Numbered from the stretch's first letter, positions 1-9,178 are shown. The stretch is DNA of 64,000 nucleotides from Lewinellaceae bacterium (GCA_024644235.1 JAHELJ010000002.1:62001-126000), one strand, 5' to 3'. Numbers and translations are program-made. Notes: generated from the sequence alone by a model not told the origin.

Positions 1-1
1 A

Positions 2-271
2 ATTCCGCATGGACTTTTTCTGCCTTTCACTCAACACTACCACCCGTGGCTGAGGGAGGCGCTTCAAAAGGAATTGCATCCAGGTTGGCCGGTAGAATTC
101 TTGACCCATAGCAGTGGTTATATGGTTGATCTTTTTCGATCTACTTACCAGGTGTCCAATCAAAGCACACTCACTATACCAAAAACTATGGATCACGTTT
201 ATCGGATTCACCTTATGAATTCTGCCAATCTGTTTGATGATCTTGAGCCAGAGCCACAGTCTTTTCCATGA
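2..271 (+). CDS. 3' end of an unidentified protein (partial at left edge)
   Basis: An open frame runs without a stop from base 2 to the TGA at 269-271, giving about 89 C-terminal residues of a gene that starts left of the window. The residues look like a real folded protein: aromatic-rich and mixed polar, with segments such as HYHPWLREAL and GYMVDLFRSTYQV, and an acidic tail. No family is recognised. It converges on aceK, leaving about 210 bp between the two stop codons. That gap holds the 10-bp palindrome GGGTGCACCC (294-303) and no obvious T-run terminator. The first internal start-like codon (TTG at 74) is probably not the real start. Confidence 0.55.
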   Translation: MPHGLFLPFTQHYHPWLREALQKELHPGWPVEFLTHSSGYMVDLFRSTYQVSNQSTLTIPKTMDHVYRIHLMNSANLFDDLEPEPQSFP

Positions 272-480
272 GCCGACATTGGCACCGTTCATTGGGTGCA
301 CCCGACATCCTTTCCACAAATATTGTTCATTAAAAAAGGGATAATGGAAGGGGATGATTGTAACGGAGGAGACGTGATTGGTTTTCAATGCATATACAAA
401 AGATTGAAGTGCGGGAATGCAAGAGTCATCTTGTTCATTCGCCGGAAATCCTGGGGTTAGGATCAACAGATGCATACCTT

Positions 481-2259
481 TTAAAACTCATCCTGACGTT
501 CAGTTGGACTTCCTTCTAATTCAGGTTGGGTTCGAAATCTCTTCTTGTCACGATAGGGATAGACATCTACAATTTCCTTTTGCTCAAGCTTCTTTTGCAT
601 ATCGCGCCAAAATTTGACATCGTAGAGGTCACCATGTAAACGAAAAAATATCTCCCTTAATTCCGGATTACCGATTAGAAACTTTGGAAACTCTTCGGGG
701 AATATGTCGTTTGGTCCTACATGGTAAAACGGAGTCGCAGCAAATTCATCAAAGTCATCTCTGGCATCGGGGATCCTTCGAAAATTGTAGTCGGTGAGGA
801 AACCAATCTCATCGTAGTCATAGAACACCACCCGCTTGAGCCTAGTGACCCCAAAATTCTTGAGTAGCATATCGCCAGGGAAAATATTCACGGCTGCCAT
901 TTGCTTGATTGCCTTGCCATATTCATCTATGACGTCTTCCGCATCCTCTTTCGATGCAGTCTCCAGATAGATATTAAGAGGAATCATTCTCTTCTCCACA
1001 TAGAGGTGCTTGATTTCGACCGTGTCTTCCGTGACAATGTATTTTGAACGGGCTTCTTCCACCAGTTCACTCAGCAAATCATCGGTAAATCGACGTTTAT
1101 CCAATACCAGGTTTTCAAACATATGGCTATCGGTCATCCTGCCAACCCGGTTATGACGGTTTACCAACTCATATTTTTCTTTCACTTCTTCCTGGGTGGC
1201 GTTCTTTGGCGGGGCAAATTCATCTCTGATCACCTTGAAAACCATGTTATAGGTTGGCAAAGTGAACACACTCATCACCATACCTTTGATACCCGGTGCC
1301 ATCATGAATGATTCATCGGATTTGGCTAGGTGCCTAAGGAAATCCCTGTAGAAAACCGTCTTGCCGTGCTTTTCAAATCCAATGGTGTTATACAATTCAC
1401 CGAGATTCTTCAGTGGCAAAATCGAGCGCAGGAAATCCACAGTTTCGCTTACGATATCCACATCCGCTAGAAAGTAAGAACGGTTGTAAGAGAATATCGA
1501 ACTTACATCGATATCGTCCATTAGTACTGCATCTACATAAATCCCTTTTTCATCATGCAGCAAGGGAATCACAAACGGAACAGTATTGAACCGGGAATAA
1601 ATACGGCCTACTATGTACGCTCCTTTGTTTCTGAAGAAAATAGATTTAAGGATATGGATCACATATTCTGATCTTCCAATACCCCTCAATTCAAGTTCCT
1701 CATCCACCACGCTAACTAGCAGCTTAATATCTCGCTCCAGGTCTTGCCAGGGTGCGTCAAAACGTATCTTTCGAAACAGGTCTTTGAATAGTGAAGCGGT
1801 GTTTTGGTCAAGACTATACGTGTGAAAGATTGGTTCGGTCGATTTGAATTCGCGATAAGTAGCGGTAGCATGCACAAACATCAGTTTAGAATCGGCTCCC
1901 AGTCCTTTATGAGCGTGGCGAAAAATAGAATTGTAGAAAGTCTCGGCAATATTTCTAGTATTGAAATTCTGGATGTCGTGGGAGTAATGCTTCTTCGTCT
2001 CGAGCCATGTACGATCATCTCTCGCTTTCTCTCCCAGCAAATGTTTGACCTTCTCTACCGTAATGCCAACGATCTCACGATAGAGCGAAATCCTTTCAGT
2101 AGCGTCTTCCTGGATCCCATGCCAGTCTGTGTTTTCAAACCGAATCTTAGCCCTTTTTGTTATTCGCTTGAATTGATGGTAATAACCAAAATATTCACCC
2201 AGAATAAGGTGGGCCACATCATACGGGAGAAGTTTTTCAAACATCTGACCATCAATCAT
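481..2259 (-). CDS. aceK: Isocitrate dehydrogenase kinase/phosphatase AceK
   Basis: A bifunctional cytoplasmic enzyme that phosphorylates and dephosphorylates isocitrate dehydrogenase, setting the split of carbon between the TCA cycle and the glyoxylate shunt. At 592 residues it has the full family length. The N-terminal regulatory half carries the RFENTDWHGIQ-like motif (about 41-50). The kinase half carries the APGIKGMVM nucleotide loop (321-329), the FKVIRDEFAP strand with the expected ATP-binding lysine (K342), a NIFPGDMLLKNFG catalytic loop and VVFYDYDE metal motif, and ends in VYPYRDKKRF as in proteobacterial AceK. The gene follows a thioesterase gene by 35 bp on the same strand, so the two are probably cotranscribed. 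No isocitrate lyase or malate synthase gene lies in the window. The family call is secure; AceK is better known from Proteobacteria. Confidence 0.95.
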   Translation of the reverse strand: MIDGQMFEKLLPYDVAHLILGEYFGYYHQFKRITKRAKIRFENTDWHGIQEDATERISLYREIVGITVEKVKHLLGEKARDDRTWLETKKHYSHDIQNFNTRNIAETFYNSIFRHAHKGLGADSKLMFVHATATYREFKSTEPIFHTYSLDQNTASLFKDLFRKIRFDAPWQDLERDIKLLVSVVDEELELRGIGRSEYVIHILKSIFFRNKGAYIVGRIYSRFNTVPFVIPLLHDEKGIYVDAVLMDDIDVSSIFSYNRSYFLADVDIVSETVDFLRSILPLKNLGELYNTIGFEKHGKTVFYRDFLRHLAKSDESFMMAPGIKGMVMSVFTLPTYNMVFKVIRDEFAPPKNATQEEVKEKYELVNRHNRVGRMTDSHMFENLVLDKRRFTDDLLSELVEEARSKYIVTEDTVEIKHLYVEKRMIPLNIYLETASKEDAEDVIDEYGKAIKQMAAVNIFPGDMLLKNFGVTRLKRVVFYDYDEIGFLTDYNFRRIPDARDDFDEFAATPFYHVGPNDIFPEEFPKFLIGNPELREIFFRLHGDLYDVKFWRDMQKKLEQKEIVDVYPYRDKKRFRTQPELEGSPTERQDEF

Positions 2260-2294
2260 GAACTCAAAATATAAAATTCACCTCTAGGTGAAAG

Positions 2295-2747
2295 TCAATC
2301 ATCTGACTGCTTCAATCGCTGGATATCAAAACCTTCTTGAGCAAGCGCGATAGATTGCCTTAATGTATCTGGTACCCTCAGCTTTTTTGATGTTTGGTAA
2401 TTGATCGTCACGACTACCGACTTGCTGGTAGCCACCACTGTAGATTCGTGCTTTTGACTATGTACCACATGGTGTACTAGTAAGCTGGTATTTCCAATCC
2501 TTGAAACCCAACTTCCTATCAATACTTCGTCTGGGTGAGTCACCGGAATTATGAACTGACAGTCGATGTAGGCAAGAATTGGTCCGGAGGTTGATGTAGG
2601 TGCCAACGAGTCAATTCCGACTTTCTCAAATAAATCGATTCTTGCGTCTTCAAACCAACTGAAGTATTTCGCATTATTGACGTGTGCCAGGGAGTCCATA
2701 TCTCCCCAGTTCACTATCCTATGTGTTACAAAGGGATAAATATTCAT
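2295..2747 (-). CDS. Acyl-CoA thioesterase, hotdog fold (4HBT/FadM type)
   Basis: A 150-residue single hotdog-domain protein expected to hydrolyse acyl-CoA thioesters in the cytoplasm. The motif WGDMDSLAHVNNAKY near the N-terminus (about 14-28) is the classic 4HBT active-site region; the second Asp (D18) matches the catalytic Asp17 of 4-hydroxybenzoyl-CoA thioesterase. The length is normal for the YbgC/FadM family. It is the first gene of a probable two-gene operon with aceK and is divergent from the DUF5916 gene, sharing a short AT-rich promoter region. Substrate chain length cannot be read from the sequence. Confidence 0.88.
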   Translation of the reverse strand: MNIYPFVTHRIVNWGDMDSLAHVNNAKYFSWFEDARIDLFEKVGIDSLAPTSTSGPILAYIDCQFIIPVTHPDEVLIGSWVSRIGNTSLLVHHVVHSQKHESTVVATSKSVVVTINYQTSKKLRVPDTLRQSIALAQEGFDIQRLKQSDD

Positions 2748-2801
2748 TATTTATTTAATAATTACGTTTAAGAAAGATACCACAGACTTCCAGATATTCA
2801 A

Positions 2802-2809
2802 TAGTTTTG
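2802..2809 (+). promoter_or_regulatory. Possible Bacteroidota -7 promoter box (TAGTTTTG)
   Basis: TAGTTTTG fits the Bacteroidota -7 consensus TAnnTTTG and sits 9 bases before the chosen ATG of the DUF5916 gene. A clear upstream -33 TTG element was not found. If used, transcription would begin only a few bases before the ATG, giving an almost leaderless mRNA. Confidence 0.35.
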
Positions 2810-2818
2810 CAGATTCTG

Positions 2819-5089
2819 ATGAGAGCTTTCCTTTTCGTACTAGTCTGTTTGTTGACTGCATCCTTGTCCCTTCAAGGGCAAGAAGCTGAATCTGATACGA
2901 TCACCGGACCTTCTGTTCCAAAAATCCAGATTCTTCGAACCATTGATCAGATCCGTATCGACGGTATCATTGACGAAGCCACCTGGGAGCGAGCAGTGCC
3001 TGCCCGCAACTTTTGGCAGCATTTTCCTTACGATTCGCTGCTCGCTCTCCATCAGACCGAGATCGGAATGGCCTATGATGATCAGTTTCTATATGTATAT
3101 ACCAAATGTTACGCTGATAGTACTGGCTACATTATTCCCTCCTTAAGGCGAGATTATAATTTTTCGGGCAACGACAATATCAGTATCCTTTTTGACACCT
3201 ATAATGATCAAACGAATGCTTTTCTTTTTGGTATGAATCCATACGGTGTAAGAAGGGAGGCACTCATTTCGAACGGTGGAACTCAAAGAGGAGACTTTGC
3301 AGATTCCTGGGATAATAAATGGTTTGGTGAATCGAAAATCTATGACAAGTATTGGATCGCTGAATTTGCTATTCCGTTCAAAACCATTCGATTCAATGAG
3401 GGCAGCAAGAAATGGCGTTTCAATAGCTATCGCTTTGATGCTCAGGTTAACGAAATCTCAACCTGGATTCACATTCCCAAGAATCAGATCATAATGGATC
3501 TGGGAAGAACCGGTGAACTCAATTGGGAAGATCCGTTACAGAAAGCCGGAGCTAACATCTCATTAATCCCCTATGCGACGAGCAGATTGTTTCGCGATTT
3601 TGAAGATCCAAATCAAGAAGGGACAGAGTTTGATCTGGACATCGGAGGCGACGTGAAAATCGCAGTGACTTCTGGTCTCAATCTTGATCTCACGGCGAAT
3701 CCGGATTTTTCCCAGGTTGAAGTGGATCAACAAGTGACCAATCTAGATCGATTTGAGATCTTCTTTCCGGAAAAAAGACAGTTTTTTCTGGAAAACGCCG
3801 ACTTGTTTGGCAGTTTTGGTCTCAGGCGAGTCAATCCCTTTTTCTCTCGAAGGATCGGTGTTGCCGTTGACACAGCTACCGGTCAAAACGTGCAAAACAA
3901 TATCCTTCTTGGGGCACGGCTGAGTGGCAAAGTGAATGATGACCTGCGTGTAGGTATAATGAGTATGCAGACGGCCCGCCAGCGGGAGAATGGCTTACCC
4001 GGTTTTAACTATACGGTGGCCGCTCTTCAACAAAAAGTATTTACGCGGTCAAATATTTCGGCGATACTTGTGAACAAACAGGCATTCAACGCCGAGAACT
4101 ACAACGGAGGTTTCCTGGACTACAACCGAGTGCTCGGACTTGAATATCGGCTGGCTACTCCCCAGAATAAGTGGAGTGGAAAGGCTTTTTATCATCAAGT
4201 TTTTAGTCCTCTCGATCAGCCCCACAAATTCACCCATGGTGCGCAGTTGGAATATTTACAGCGCAGATACCGACTGGAATGGGCACACCTCTTCGTAGGT
4301 CAGGGCTTTGATGCCGAAGTTGGATTTGTACCTCGCCGCGACTATTTCTTTCTCAGTCCTGAAGCTGAGCTCTTCTTCTACCCGACCGGGGGCAATTTAA
4401 ATGAGCATAAGGTTAGTGTTGACACGCGTTTGTTTTTTCAGGTTGGAAAGGACGGCAACGATTTGCTTGATCCTTGGAGCTTATCAGAGAAACAAGTTGA
4501 GGTAAGGTGGGATTTTGAATACAATTCAAGTGCAGATTTTTCGCTGGAATATACTTTTACGGACATTTTTCTCCTTCGTGATTTTGATCCCACGCGGGTA
4601 CAGGAAGAAGATATCTTTCTTCCTGCTGGCTCCACCTACAGTTTTTCCTCCGTTCAAGCCAGGTATCAGTCTGATCAGAGAAAAACTTTCTCTTACGAAT
4701 TAAGTCCAACTATCGGACAGTTTTATAACGGGTTTCGAACTGGCCTCAGCGGATCGTTTACGTATCGTTATCAGCCATTTGGATTTGTTTCTTTAGATTA
4801 TGAAGTGAATTATATCTCCCTGGACAAACCATTTGAAAACGCCACCCTTTGGCTATTTGGACCAAGGATTGATCTTACTTTTTCTAAGAAAGTTTTTCTC
4901 ACCACCTTCATTCAATACAACAGCCAGTTTGATAACCTGAACATCAACACCAGATTTCAGTGGCGCTATGCACCCGTGTCAGATTTCTTCCTCGTCTACA
5001 CGGATAATTATCTCATTGATCCGTTCAGTCAATTCAGCAAAAGAAACAGAGGGCTGGTTGCAAAAGTGACCTATTGGCTCAATCCATGA
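2819..5089 (+). CDS. DUF5916 outer-membrane protein with CBM9-like N-terminal domain
   Basis: A 756-residue exported protein. A hydrophobic signal peptide (about 1-20) is followed by a carbohydrate-binding family 9-like domain; its typical opening 'IRIDGIIDEATWERA' is at about 45-59 and the TNAFLFGMNPYGVRRE segment follows. The rest is a DUF5916 beta-barrel-like region beginning around NPDFSQVEVD and FFPEKRQFFLENADLF, ending in alternating aromatic strands and an apolar C-terminus. The family is common in Bacteroidota and thought to sit in the outer membrane; its substrate is unknown. ATG 2819 was preferred over TTG 2807 because the signal peptide begins directly there. The next gene follows on the same strand after 72 bp and encodes a lipoprotein beta-propeller. 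Confidence 0.85.
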   Translation: MRAFLFVLVCLLTASLSLQGQEAESDTITGPSVPKIQILRTIDQIRIDGIIDEATWERAVPARNFWQHFPYDSLLALHQTEIGMAYDDQFLYVYTKCYADSTGYIIPSLRRDYNFSGNDNISILFDTYNDQTNAFLFGMNPYGVRREALISNGGTQRGDFADSWDNKWFGESKIYDKYWIAEFAIPFKTIRFNEGSKKWRFNSYRFDAQVNEISTWIHIPKNQIIMDLGRTGELNWEDPLQKAGANISLIPYATSRLFRDFEDPNQEGTEFDLDIGGDVKIAVTSGLNLDLTANPDFSQVEVDQQVTNLDRFEIFFPEKRQFFLENADLFGSFGLRRVNPFFSRRIGVAVDTATGQNVQNNILLGARLSGKVNDDLRVGIMSMQTARQRENGLPGFNYTVAALQQKVFTRSNISAILVNKQAFNAENYNGGFLDYNRVLGLEYRLATPQNKWSGKAFYHQVFSPLDQPHKFTHGAQLEYLQRRYRLEWAHLFVGQGFDAEVGFVPRRDYFFLSPEAELFFYPTGGNLNEHKVSVDTRLFFQVGKDGNDLLDPWSLSEKQVEVRWDFEYNSSADFSLEYTFTDIFLLRDFDPTRVQEEDIFLPAGSTYSFSSVQARYQSDQRKTFSYELSPTIGQFYNGFRTGLSGSFTYRYQPFGFVSLDYEVNYISLDKPFENATLWLFGPRIDLTFSKKVFLTTFIQYNSQFDNLNINTRFQWRYAPVSDFFLVYTDNYLIDPFSQFSKRNRGLVAKVTYWLNP

Positions 5090-5161
5090 TTAGGATCAAT
5101 TTCAATTGTTCAACTCTATTAGGTGTTCTACCTTTAAATCCGAGGACTTAGGGTTATTCTT

Positions 5162-6400
5162 ATGTATTTATTTGGAAAGGAGTTATGGTTGATACTGATC
5201 GGACTTGGGCTCGTATGGTCCTGTCAGACGGTTTCAGATACGTTTGAGGTCCAAAAGGTCAATCTGGAGATGTTGAATGCACCCAGTTTCGAAGGAGGTC
5301 AACCCCATCTTCTGACCACAGGGAAGAACACCTTTTTGTCCTGGATCGAATATCTGAACGATACCACCGACGCTCTGATGTGTTCTCGGTTAGATGATGG
5401 GAAATGGGGAGAGCCGGTGAAGATTTCGGAAGGAACCGACTGGTTTGTCAATTGGGCAGATTTTCCAATGGTACATGCTTTCGGAGATGACCGATCCCTG
5501 GCCGCCCATTGGTTGGCCAAGAGTGACACTGGTGTCTACCATTATGATGTAATGGTATCGATCAGCAAAGATCAAGGGATGACGTGGGCTTCTCCAATGA
5601 TGTTGCACATTGATTCAGTAAAGGCTGAACATGGTTTTGTTTCGATGCAGGCTGTTGGTAACGAATTCATGCAGGCCATCTGGTTAGATGGTAGACATAC
5701 GGGGGCAGGGCAACAGGGTGGATCTGGTGCCATGACGTTGAGGACTGCCACCTTTGACGTTGCAGGTAATGTCAGTGAACGGGTTGAACTAGATGACCGG
5801 GTCTGTGATTGCTGTCAAACAAGTCTGGCAGTGACAAATACAGGGCCCCTGGCAGTCTATCGAGACCGCTCTGATAAGGAGATTCGTGACATCAGCTTTG
5901 TTCAAAGGATAGACGGCCAATGGTCTACCCCGAAGAGCGTTCATCCTGACAATTGGTTGATTGCCGGGTGTCCTGTTAATGGACCACAAGTAATCTCAGG
6001 CAGTAAAAGCACCGTCGTCACTTGGTTTACCCAAGCTAACAATATCTCAAAAGTCAAGCTGAGCACGATGGACTCACAAGGTCAATCCTTCAAACCGCCG
6101 GCTCAAATCGATACGGGAAACCCTTTGGGACGGGTGGATCTAACTTGGATAGATGAGGAATCCAATAGCTGCTTTGTCGTGTGGTTGGAACAAACAGGAG
6201 AGGAAGCCGAGATCAGAGGACGAAAAGTGCTGGCAGGCACCCCAACTCAGACAGTTTATTCACTTGTTGAGATTTCACCCTCAAGAAGTAGTGGCTTTCC
6301 AAGTCTGATAAAGGCTGCTGATGGTCTAATCCTGGCCTGGACTCATGTAGATGAGGTCTCTCTCACTACGAGTATTAAAACTGCTATAGTTGATATTTGA
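5162..6400 (+). CDS. Sialidase-like beta-propeller lipoprotein with conserved cysteine cluster
   Basis: A 412-residue lipoprotein: the signal peptide ends in the lipobox LVWSC (Cys21). The body has repeated blades with BNR/Asp-box-like pieces such as SISKDQGMTWASP, so a six-bladed sialidase-type propeller is likely. Two conserved-looking cysteine motifs stand out: VCDCCQTSLAV followed by the AVYRDRSDKEIRDI blade, and AGCPVNGPQV about 45 residues later. That pattern marks a non-sialidase branch of BNR proteins; the usual catalytic sialidase residues were not identified, so enzyme activity should not be assumed. The cysteines could bind metal or form disulfides. The downstream heavy-metal-binding lipoprotein (75 bp away) supports a metal-related role, which is inference. 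Confidence 0.75.
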   Translation: MYLFGKELWLILIGLGLVWSCQTVSDTFEVQKVNLEMLNAPSFEGGQPHLLTTGKNTFLSWIEYLNDTTDALMCSRLDDGKWGEPVKISEGTDWFVNWADFPMVHAFGDDRSLAAHWLAKSDTGVYHYDVMVSISKDQGMTWASPMMLHIDSVKAEHGFVSMQAVGNEFMQAIWLDGRHTGAGQQGGSGAMTLRTATFDVAGNVSERVELDDRVCDCCQTSLAVTNTGPLAVYRDRSDKEIRDISFVQRIDGQWSTPKSVHPDNWLIAGCPVNGPQVISGSKSTVVTWFTQANNISKVKLSTMDSQGQSFKPPAQIDTGNPLGRVDLTWIDEESNSCFVVWLEQTGEEAEIRGRKVLAGTPTQTVYSLVEISPSRSSGFPSLIKAADGLILAWTHVDEVSLTTSIKTAIVDI

Positions 6401-6475
6401 AGAAAAATTTCAATTTGTTAGCAATATTTTCGCGTCAACATTCATTTATTCATTCAAATAAACAAGAACTTTTAC

Positions 6476-6799
6476 ATGCAGAATTTAATTCGATCCTTGA
6501 AATTTTTCGTAGCCCTGGTGGGTATGATATTCTTTATCGCTTGTGGAGGCGAGCAGGCCTCGTCTTCGGATGCAGGTACTGAAGAAGCTAGTACCGAGAT
6601 GACCGAAGAAGCAGTGGATAAGAGTGGGCCTGAATATACCAGTGCTTACATCTGCCCGATGCACTGTAAGGGAAGTGGCAGTGATAGCGAGGGAAAATGC
6701 CCAGTATGTGGTATGGCTTATGTTGCCAATACTGATCATGAGAGTCATGAGGGACATGATCATGATGGTCATGACCATGATCACGACCACGATCATTAA
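6476..6799 (+). CDS. Heavy-metal-binding lipoprotein with His/Asp-rich tail
   Basis: A 107-residue lipoprotein with lipobox FIAC (Cys23) followed by an acidic Glu/Ser linker. Residues about 56-85 contain YICPMHCKG and GKCPVCGMAYV, the signature of the heavy-metal-binding domain (HMBD, YHS-related) found in CusA/CusB and copper ATPases. The C-terminus is a His/Asp repeat (HDHDGHDHD type) typical of zinc, nickel or copper sequestration. Anchored in an envelope membrane, it would bind transition metal in the periplasm or at the surface. It is the last gene of the run DUF5916 - propeller - HMBD and is followed by a strong terminator hairpin. Confidence 0.85.
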   Translation: MQNLIRSLKFFVALVGMIFFIACGGEQASSSDAGTEEASTEMTEEAVDKSGPEYTSAYICPMHCKGSGSDSEGKCPVCGMAYVANTDHESHEGHDHDGHDHDHDHDH

Positions 6800-6825
6800 T
6801 CTACATCCGACAAAATGCAAATCTT

Positions 6826-6856
6826 AGAGTCTGGAACCATTTTCAGACTCTTTTTA
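6826..6856 (+). terminator. Rho-independent terminator after the HMBD lipoprotein gene
   Basis: Inverted repeat AGAGTCTG (6826-6833) and CAGACTCT (6844-6851) with a 10-base loop, followed by a T-run on the plus strand. It ends the plus-strand run; the minus-strand side has no T-run, so it does not obviously terminate the convergent glycosyltransferase gene. Confidence 0.8.
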
Positions 6857-6877
6857 TTAGGACGCTGGGCTTCCTCT

Positions 6878-8830
6878 CTATTCCATTCTAAGGCTGAAGT
6901 CTGTACTATTTCTTGAGAGATTGAGATTATAGTAGGGATCTCCCTCATGCAAAATTTTACTCCACCTCTGTTGAAAGTATTTCACCTCTTCATATGCACG
7001 AGAACCAGGGATAGGCGGATCGGCACCTCGGGTCTTTGATTCGTGATGAATCAAGACTGTATATGGTGTAAAAACAACTAAAAAGCCAGCTTCTCGAATT
7101 CTGAGACAAAGATCTATATCACTAAATGAAACTTTGAGATTGGTTTCATCGAAGCCCTCCAACTCGTGAAAGATCGATCTCTTAACGAGCATGCAGGCAC
7201 CTGTGACTGCGGAAAGATTCTGTTGTAGGGCAGCCCTTCCATAATAGCCGAAATTTCCTTCGGGAAATCCCTTGAAAGCATGAGCAGCTATCCCGCCTAT
7301 ACCGATGATCACACCTGCATGCTGTATGGTTCGCTCTGGATAAAGCAGCTTAGCACCGACTGCTCCTACCTCAGGTCTCGTTATATGCTCCACCATGTTT
7401 GTCAACCATTGGTCATGAAGTATCTCCGTGTCATTGTTTAGAAAGAGCAAGTACTTGCCTTTTGCTTTGTTAGCAGCCCAATTATTGATTTTCGAATAGT
7501 TAAAGGGAACGTCATAGCGAGCAAGATGGAATCGGGAGTCTTCAGAAGCCACTTTATCAATCAAATCGAATGTTTCCCTCAGCACGCTATTGTTACTGAG
7601 CAGTATGACCTCAAACTCCCTGTAATAATCATGCTTGCGGATTGATTCAATACAGCGAAGCAAGAGTTGCGGCTTATCCGCAAAAGGAATAATGATGCTC
7701 ACAAGGTGTTCCTGAGACACTTCTCTTTTTACCCTGAAAGTATTTGGTGGTTTTGCTTCCAGCACTTCCCCTTTGATTCCGGAACTGTTCAGATGCTCCT
7801 CCAATGCCAGGCGGGTAGCTTGGACAGCATAGGGCTTAAAATCAATGCTCGCAGCTGTACTTTGGGGAGATTGTCGCCAATGATAGAGCACCCGGGCTAT
7901 ATGATGAATGCGATCGGTACGTCTGATAAGTCTCAAAATCAGATCGTAGTCTTGTGCACCTTCATATCCTTCGCGAAACCATCCTATCTCCTGACCCAGA
8001 GTCCGTCTAACGACCAGAAGATGTCCAATGTAATTGTGACACAGGATCAAATCCGGATTGTAGTCGGACTTAAAGTATGGTAATATGTATTGGCCCGATG
8101 GCGATATCTTATCGTGATCCGAATACACTATGTCGATCTCGCGATCAAGATTTAGGGCTTCGACAATACGGTAAAGGGCGTCCACTGATAGAAGATCATC
8201 CTGATCGACAAAAGCAACAAAATCACCATTACAATTAGCAAGTGCCTTGTTTGACGCTCCCGAAATATGTAGATGGCGATCTCCACTGGTGTATTGAAAG
8301 CGGTCATCCTTTTGATTCCATTGGGATAGAGTATTCTGAACTTCCTTATCAGATCCATCATCATGAATACAGACCTGCCAGCTTTCATAAATCTGTTGTT
8401 CAATGGATTGCAGACAGGCATTCAGATGTGCCAAATCAGGCTTAAAGACTGGTATCACTACTGAAATAAGTGGCTTGTACTTGAGCTTTAAAGCAGATTG
8501 CTTTAGTTTTTCAAGGTCACTTTGAGTGAATTTCTGCTTGTTCAATAACTGTTGATACTGCTCATCCAGCGATAAAATTGTGCTGGCACTTTTCCTTGTA
8601 ATTTTACTACTCAATAACCTTATTAAGTTACTGATTATCTGATTTTTAGGTTCATTTTGCAAAGCTTTTGCTAAAATTCTAATATTTCTACTAGTTAGCT
8701 GACTCATGAATCTGTGTGGACGCCTTATGATTGAAAGGAAAGCAGTCACCAGTAACCTTACCGTGCTGGAAGCTGTCTTGCTGGAAGTGGTATCAACAAT
8801 CTGATATTTCCGCTTTGGGTCTTGTTTCAT
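6878..8830 (-). CDS. Glycosyltransferase with two tandem family 2 domains
   Basis: A 650-residue protein with a basic, weakly hydrophobic N-terminal stretch of about 115 residues and then two GT2 (GT-A fold) domains. Domain 1 starts at SVVIPVFKPDLAHLNACLQS, has HDDGSD and the DxD-like FVDQDDLLS. Domain 2 starts at LVSIIIPFADKPQLLLRCIE, has FLNNDTEI as its metal site, and continues through VTGACMLVKRSIF and FSDIDLCLR, typical of rhamnosyl- or O-antigen-type transferases. It probably adds sugars to a surface polysaccharide or glycoprotein using nucleotide sugars at the inner face of the membrane. It stands alone, without a surrounding polysaccharide cluster. Confidence 0.88.
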   Translation of the reverse strand: MKQDPKRKYQIVDTTSSKTASSTVRLLVTAFLSIIRRPHRFMSQLTSRNIRILAKALQNEPKNQIISNLIRLLSSKITRKSASTILSLDEQYQQLLNKQKFTQSDLEKLKQSALKLKYKPLISVVIPVFKPDLAHLNACLQSIEQQIYESWQVCIHDDGSDKEVQNTLSQWNQKDDRFQYTSGDRHLHISGASNKALANCNGDFVAFVDQDDLLSVDALYRIVEALNLDREIDIVYSDHDKISPSGQYILPYFKSDYNPDLILCHNYIGHLLVVRRTLGQEIGWFREGYEGAQDYDLILRLIRRTDRIHHIARVLYHWRQSPQSTAASIDFKPYAVQATRLALEEHLNSSGIKGEVLEAKPPNTFRVKREVSQEHLVSIIIPFADKPQLLLRCIESIRKHDYYREFEVILLSNNSVLRETFDLIDKVASEDSRFHLARYDVPFNYSKINNWAANKAKGKYLLFLNNDTEILHDQWLTNMVEHITRPEVGAVGAKLLYPERTIQHAGVIIGIGGIAAHAFKGFPEGNFGYYGRAALQQNLSAVTGACMLVKRSIFHELEGFDETNLKVSFSDIDLCLRIREAGFLVVFTPYTVLIHHESKTRGADPPIPGSRAYEEVKYFQQRWSKILHEGDPYYNLNLSRNSTDFSLRME

Positions 8831-9170
8831 TTATGTTCGTACCAGATTTTCCTATCCATTCCTTCTCGGTATGGCATGTAAAGTACTTACCCTTTTGGTT
8901 TGTCGTGACATTCTTAGTAAATTTAAACTTGAATTCTTCTTAAAGAGCCGTACGATCAGATTTCATTAAGATAGGGCTTAGATTTACCGTTCTTTCGTTA
9001 TCCCGATTGAATTGTAAAAAATACCTCCCTATTCTTGTTTCGTAGCATTGATTTCTTTTCTGCGGCTCTTTCTTTACCCACCGACTATATTATGTTGTAC
9101 CCTGAGTAACTGCTTCACTTACAATGTCACGGAGCTTTCTTGAATAGTGGCGAGATCCAGTATCCTTTTT
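8831..9170. other. Gene-free AT-rich stretch upstream of tRNA-Gly
   Basis: About 340 bp between the glycosyltransferase start and the tRNA-Gly promoter. Short frames crossing it have no credible start or family resemblance. It must contain the glycosyltransferase promoter on the minus strand. I see no other structured element. Confidence 0.5.
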
Positions 9171-9178
9171 TATATTTG
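9171..9178 (+). promoter_or_regulatory. Bacteroidota -7 promoter box (TATATTTG) for tRNA-Gly
   Basis: TATATTTG is an exact TAnnTTTG match 26 bases before the mature tRNA 5' end, leaving room for a short precursor leader. A matching -33 TTG at the usual distance was not found. Confidence 0.55.

Noticed and set aside
5162-6400. Calling the propeller lipoprotein a sialidase
   Set aside because: Asp-box-like blades are present, but the catalytic Arg triad, Tyr and Glu set could not be placed, and the conserved features are cysteines instead.
6485-6827. Frames antisense or shifted over the HMBD lipoprotein gene
   Set aside because: They are shadows of the His/Asp repeat region (Met/Ile/Val-rich runs from CAT/GAT repeats).
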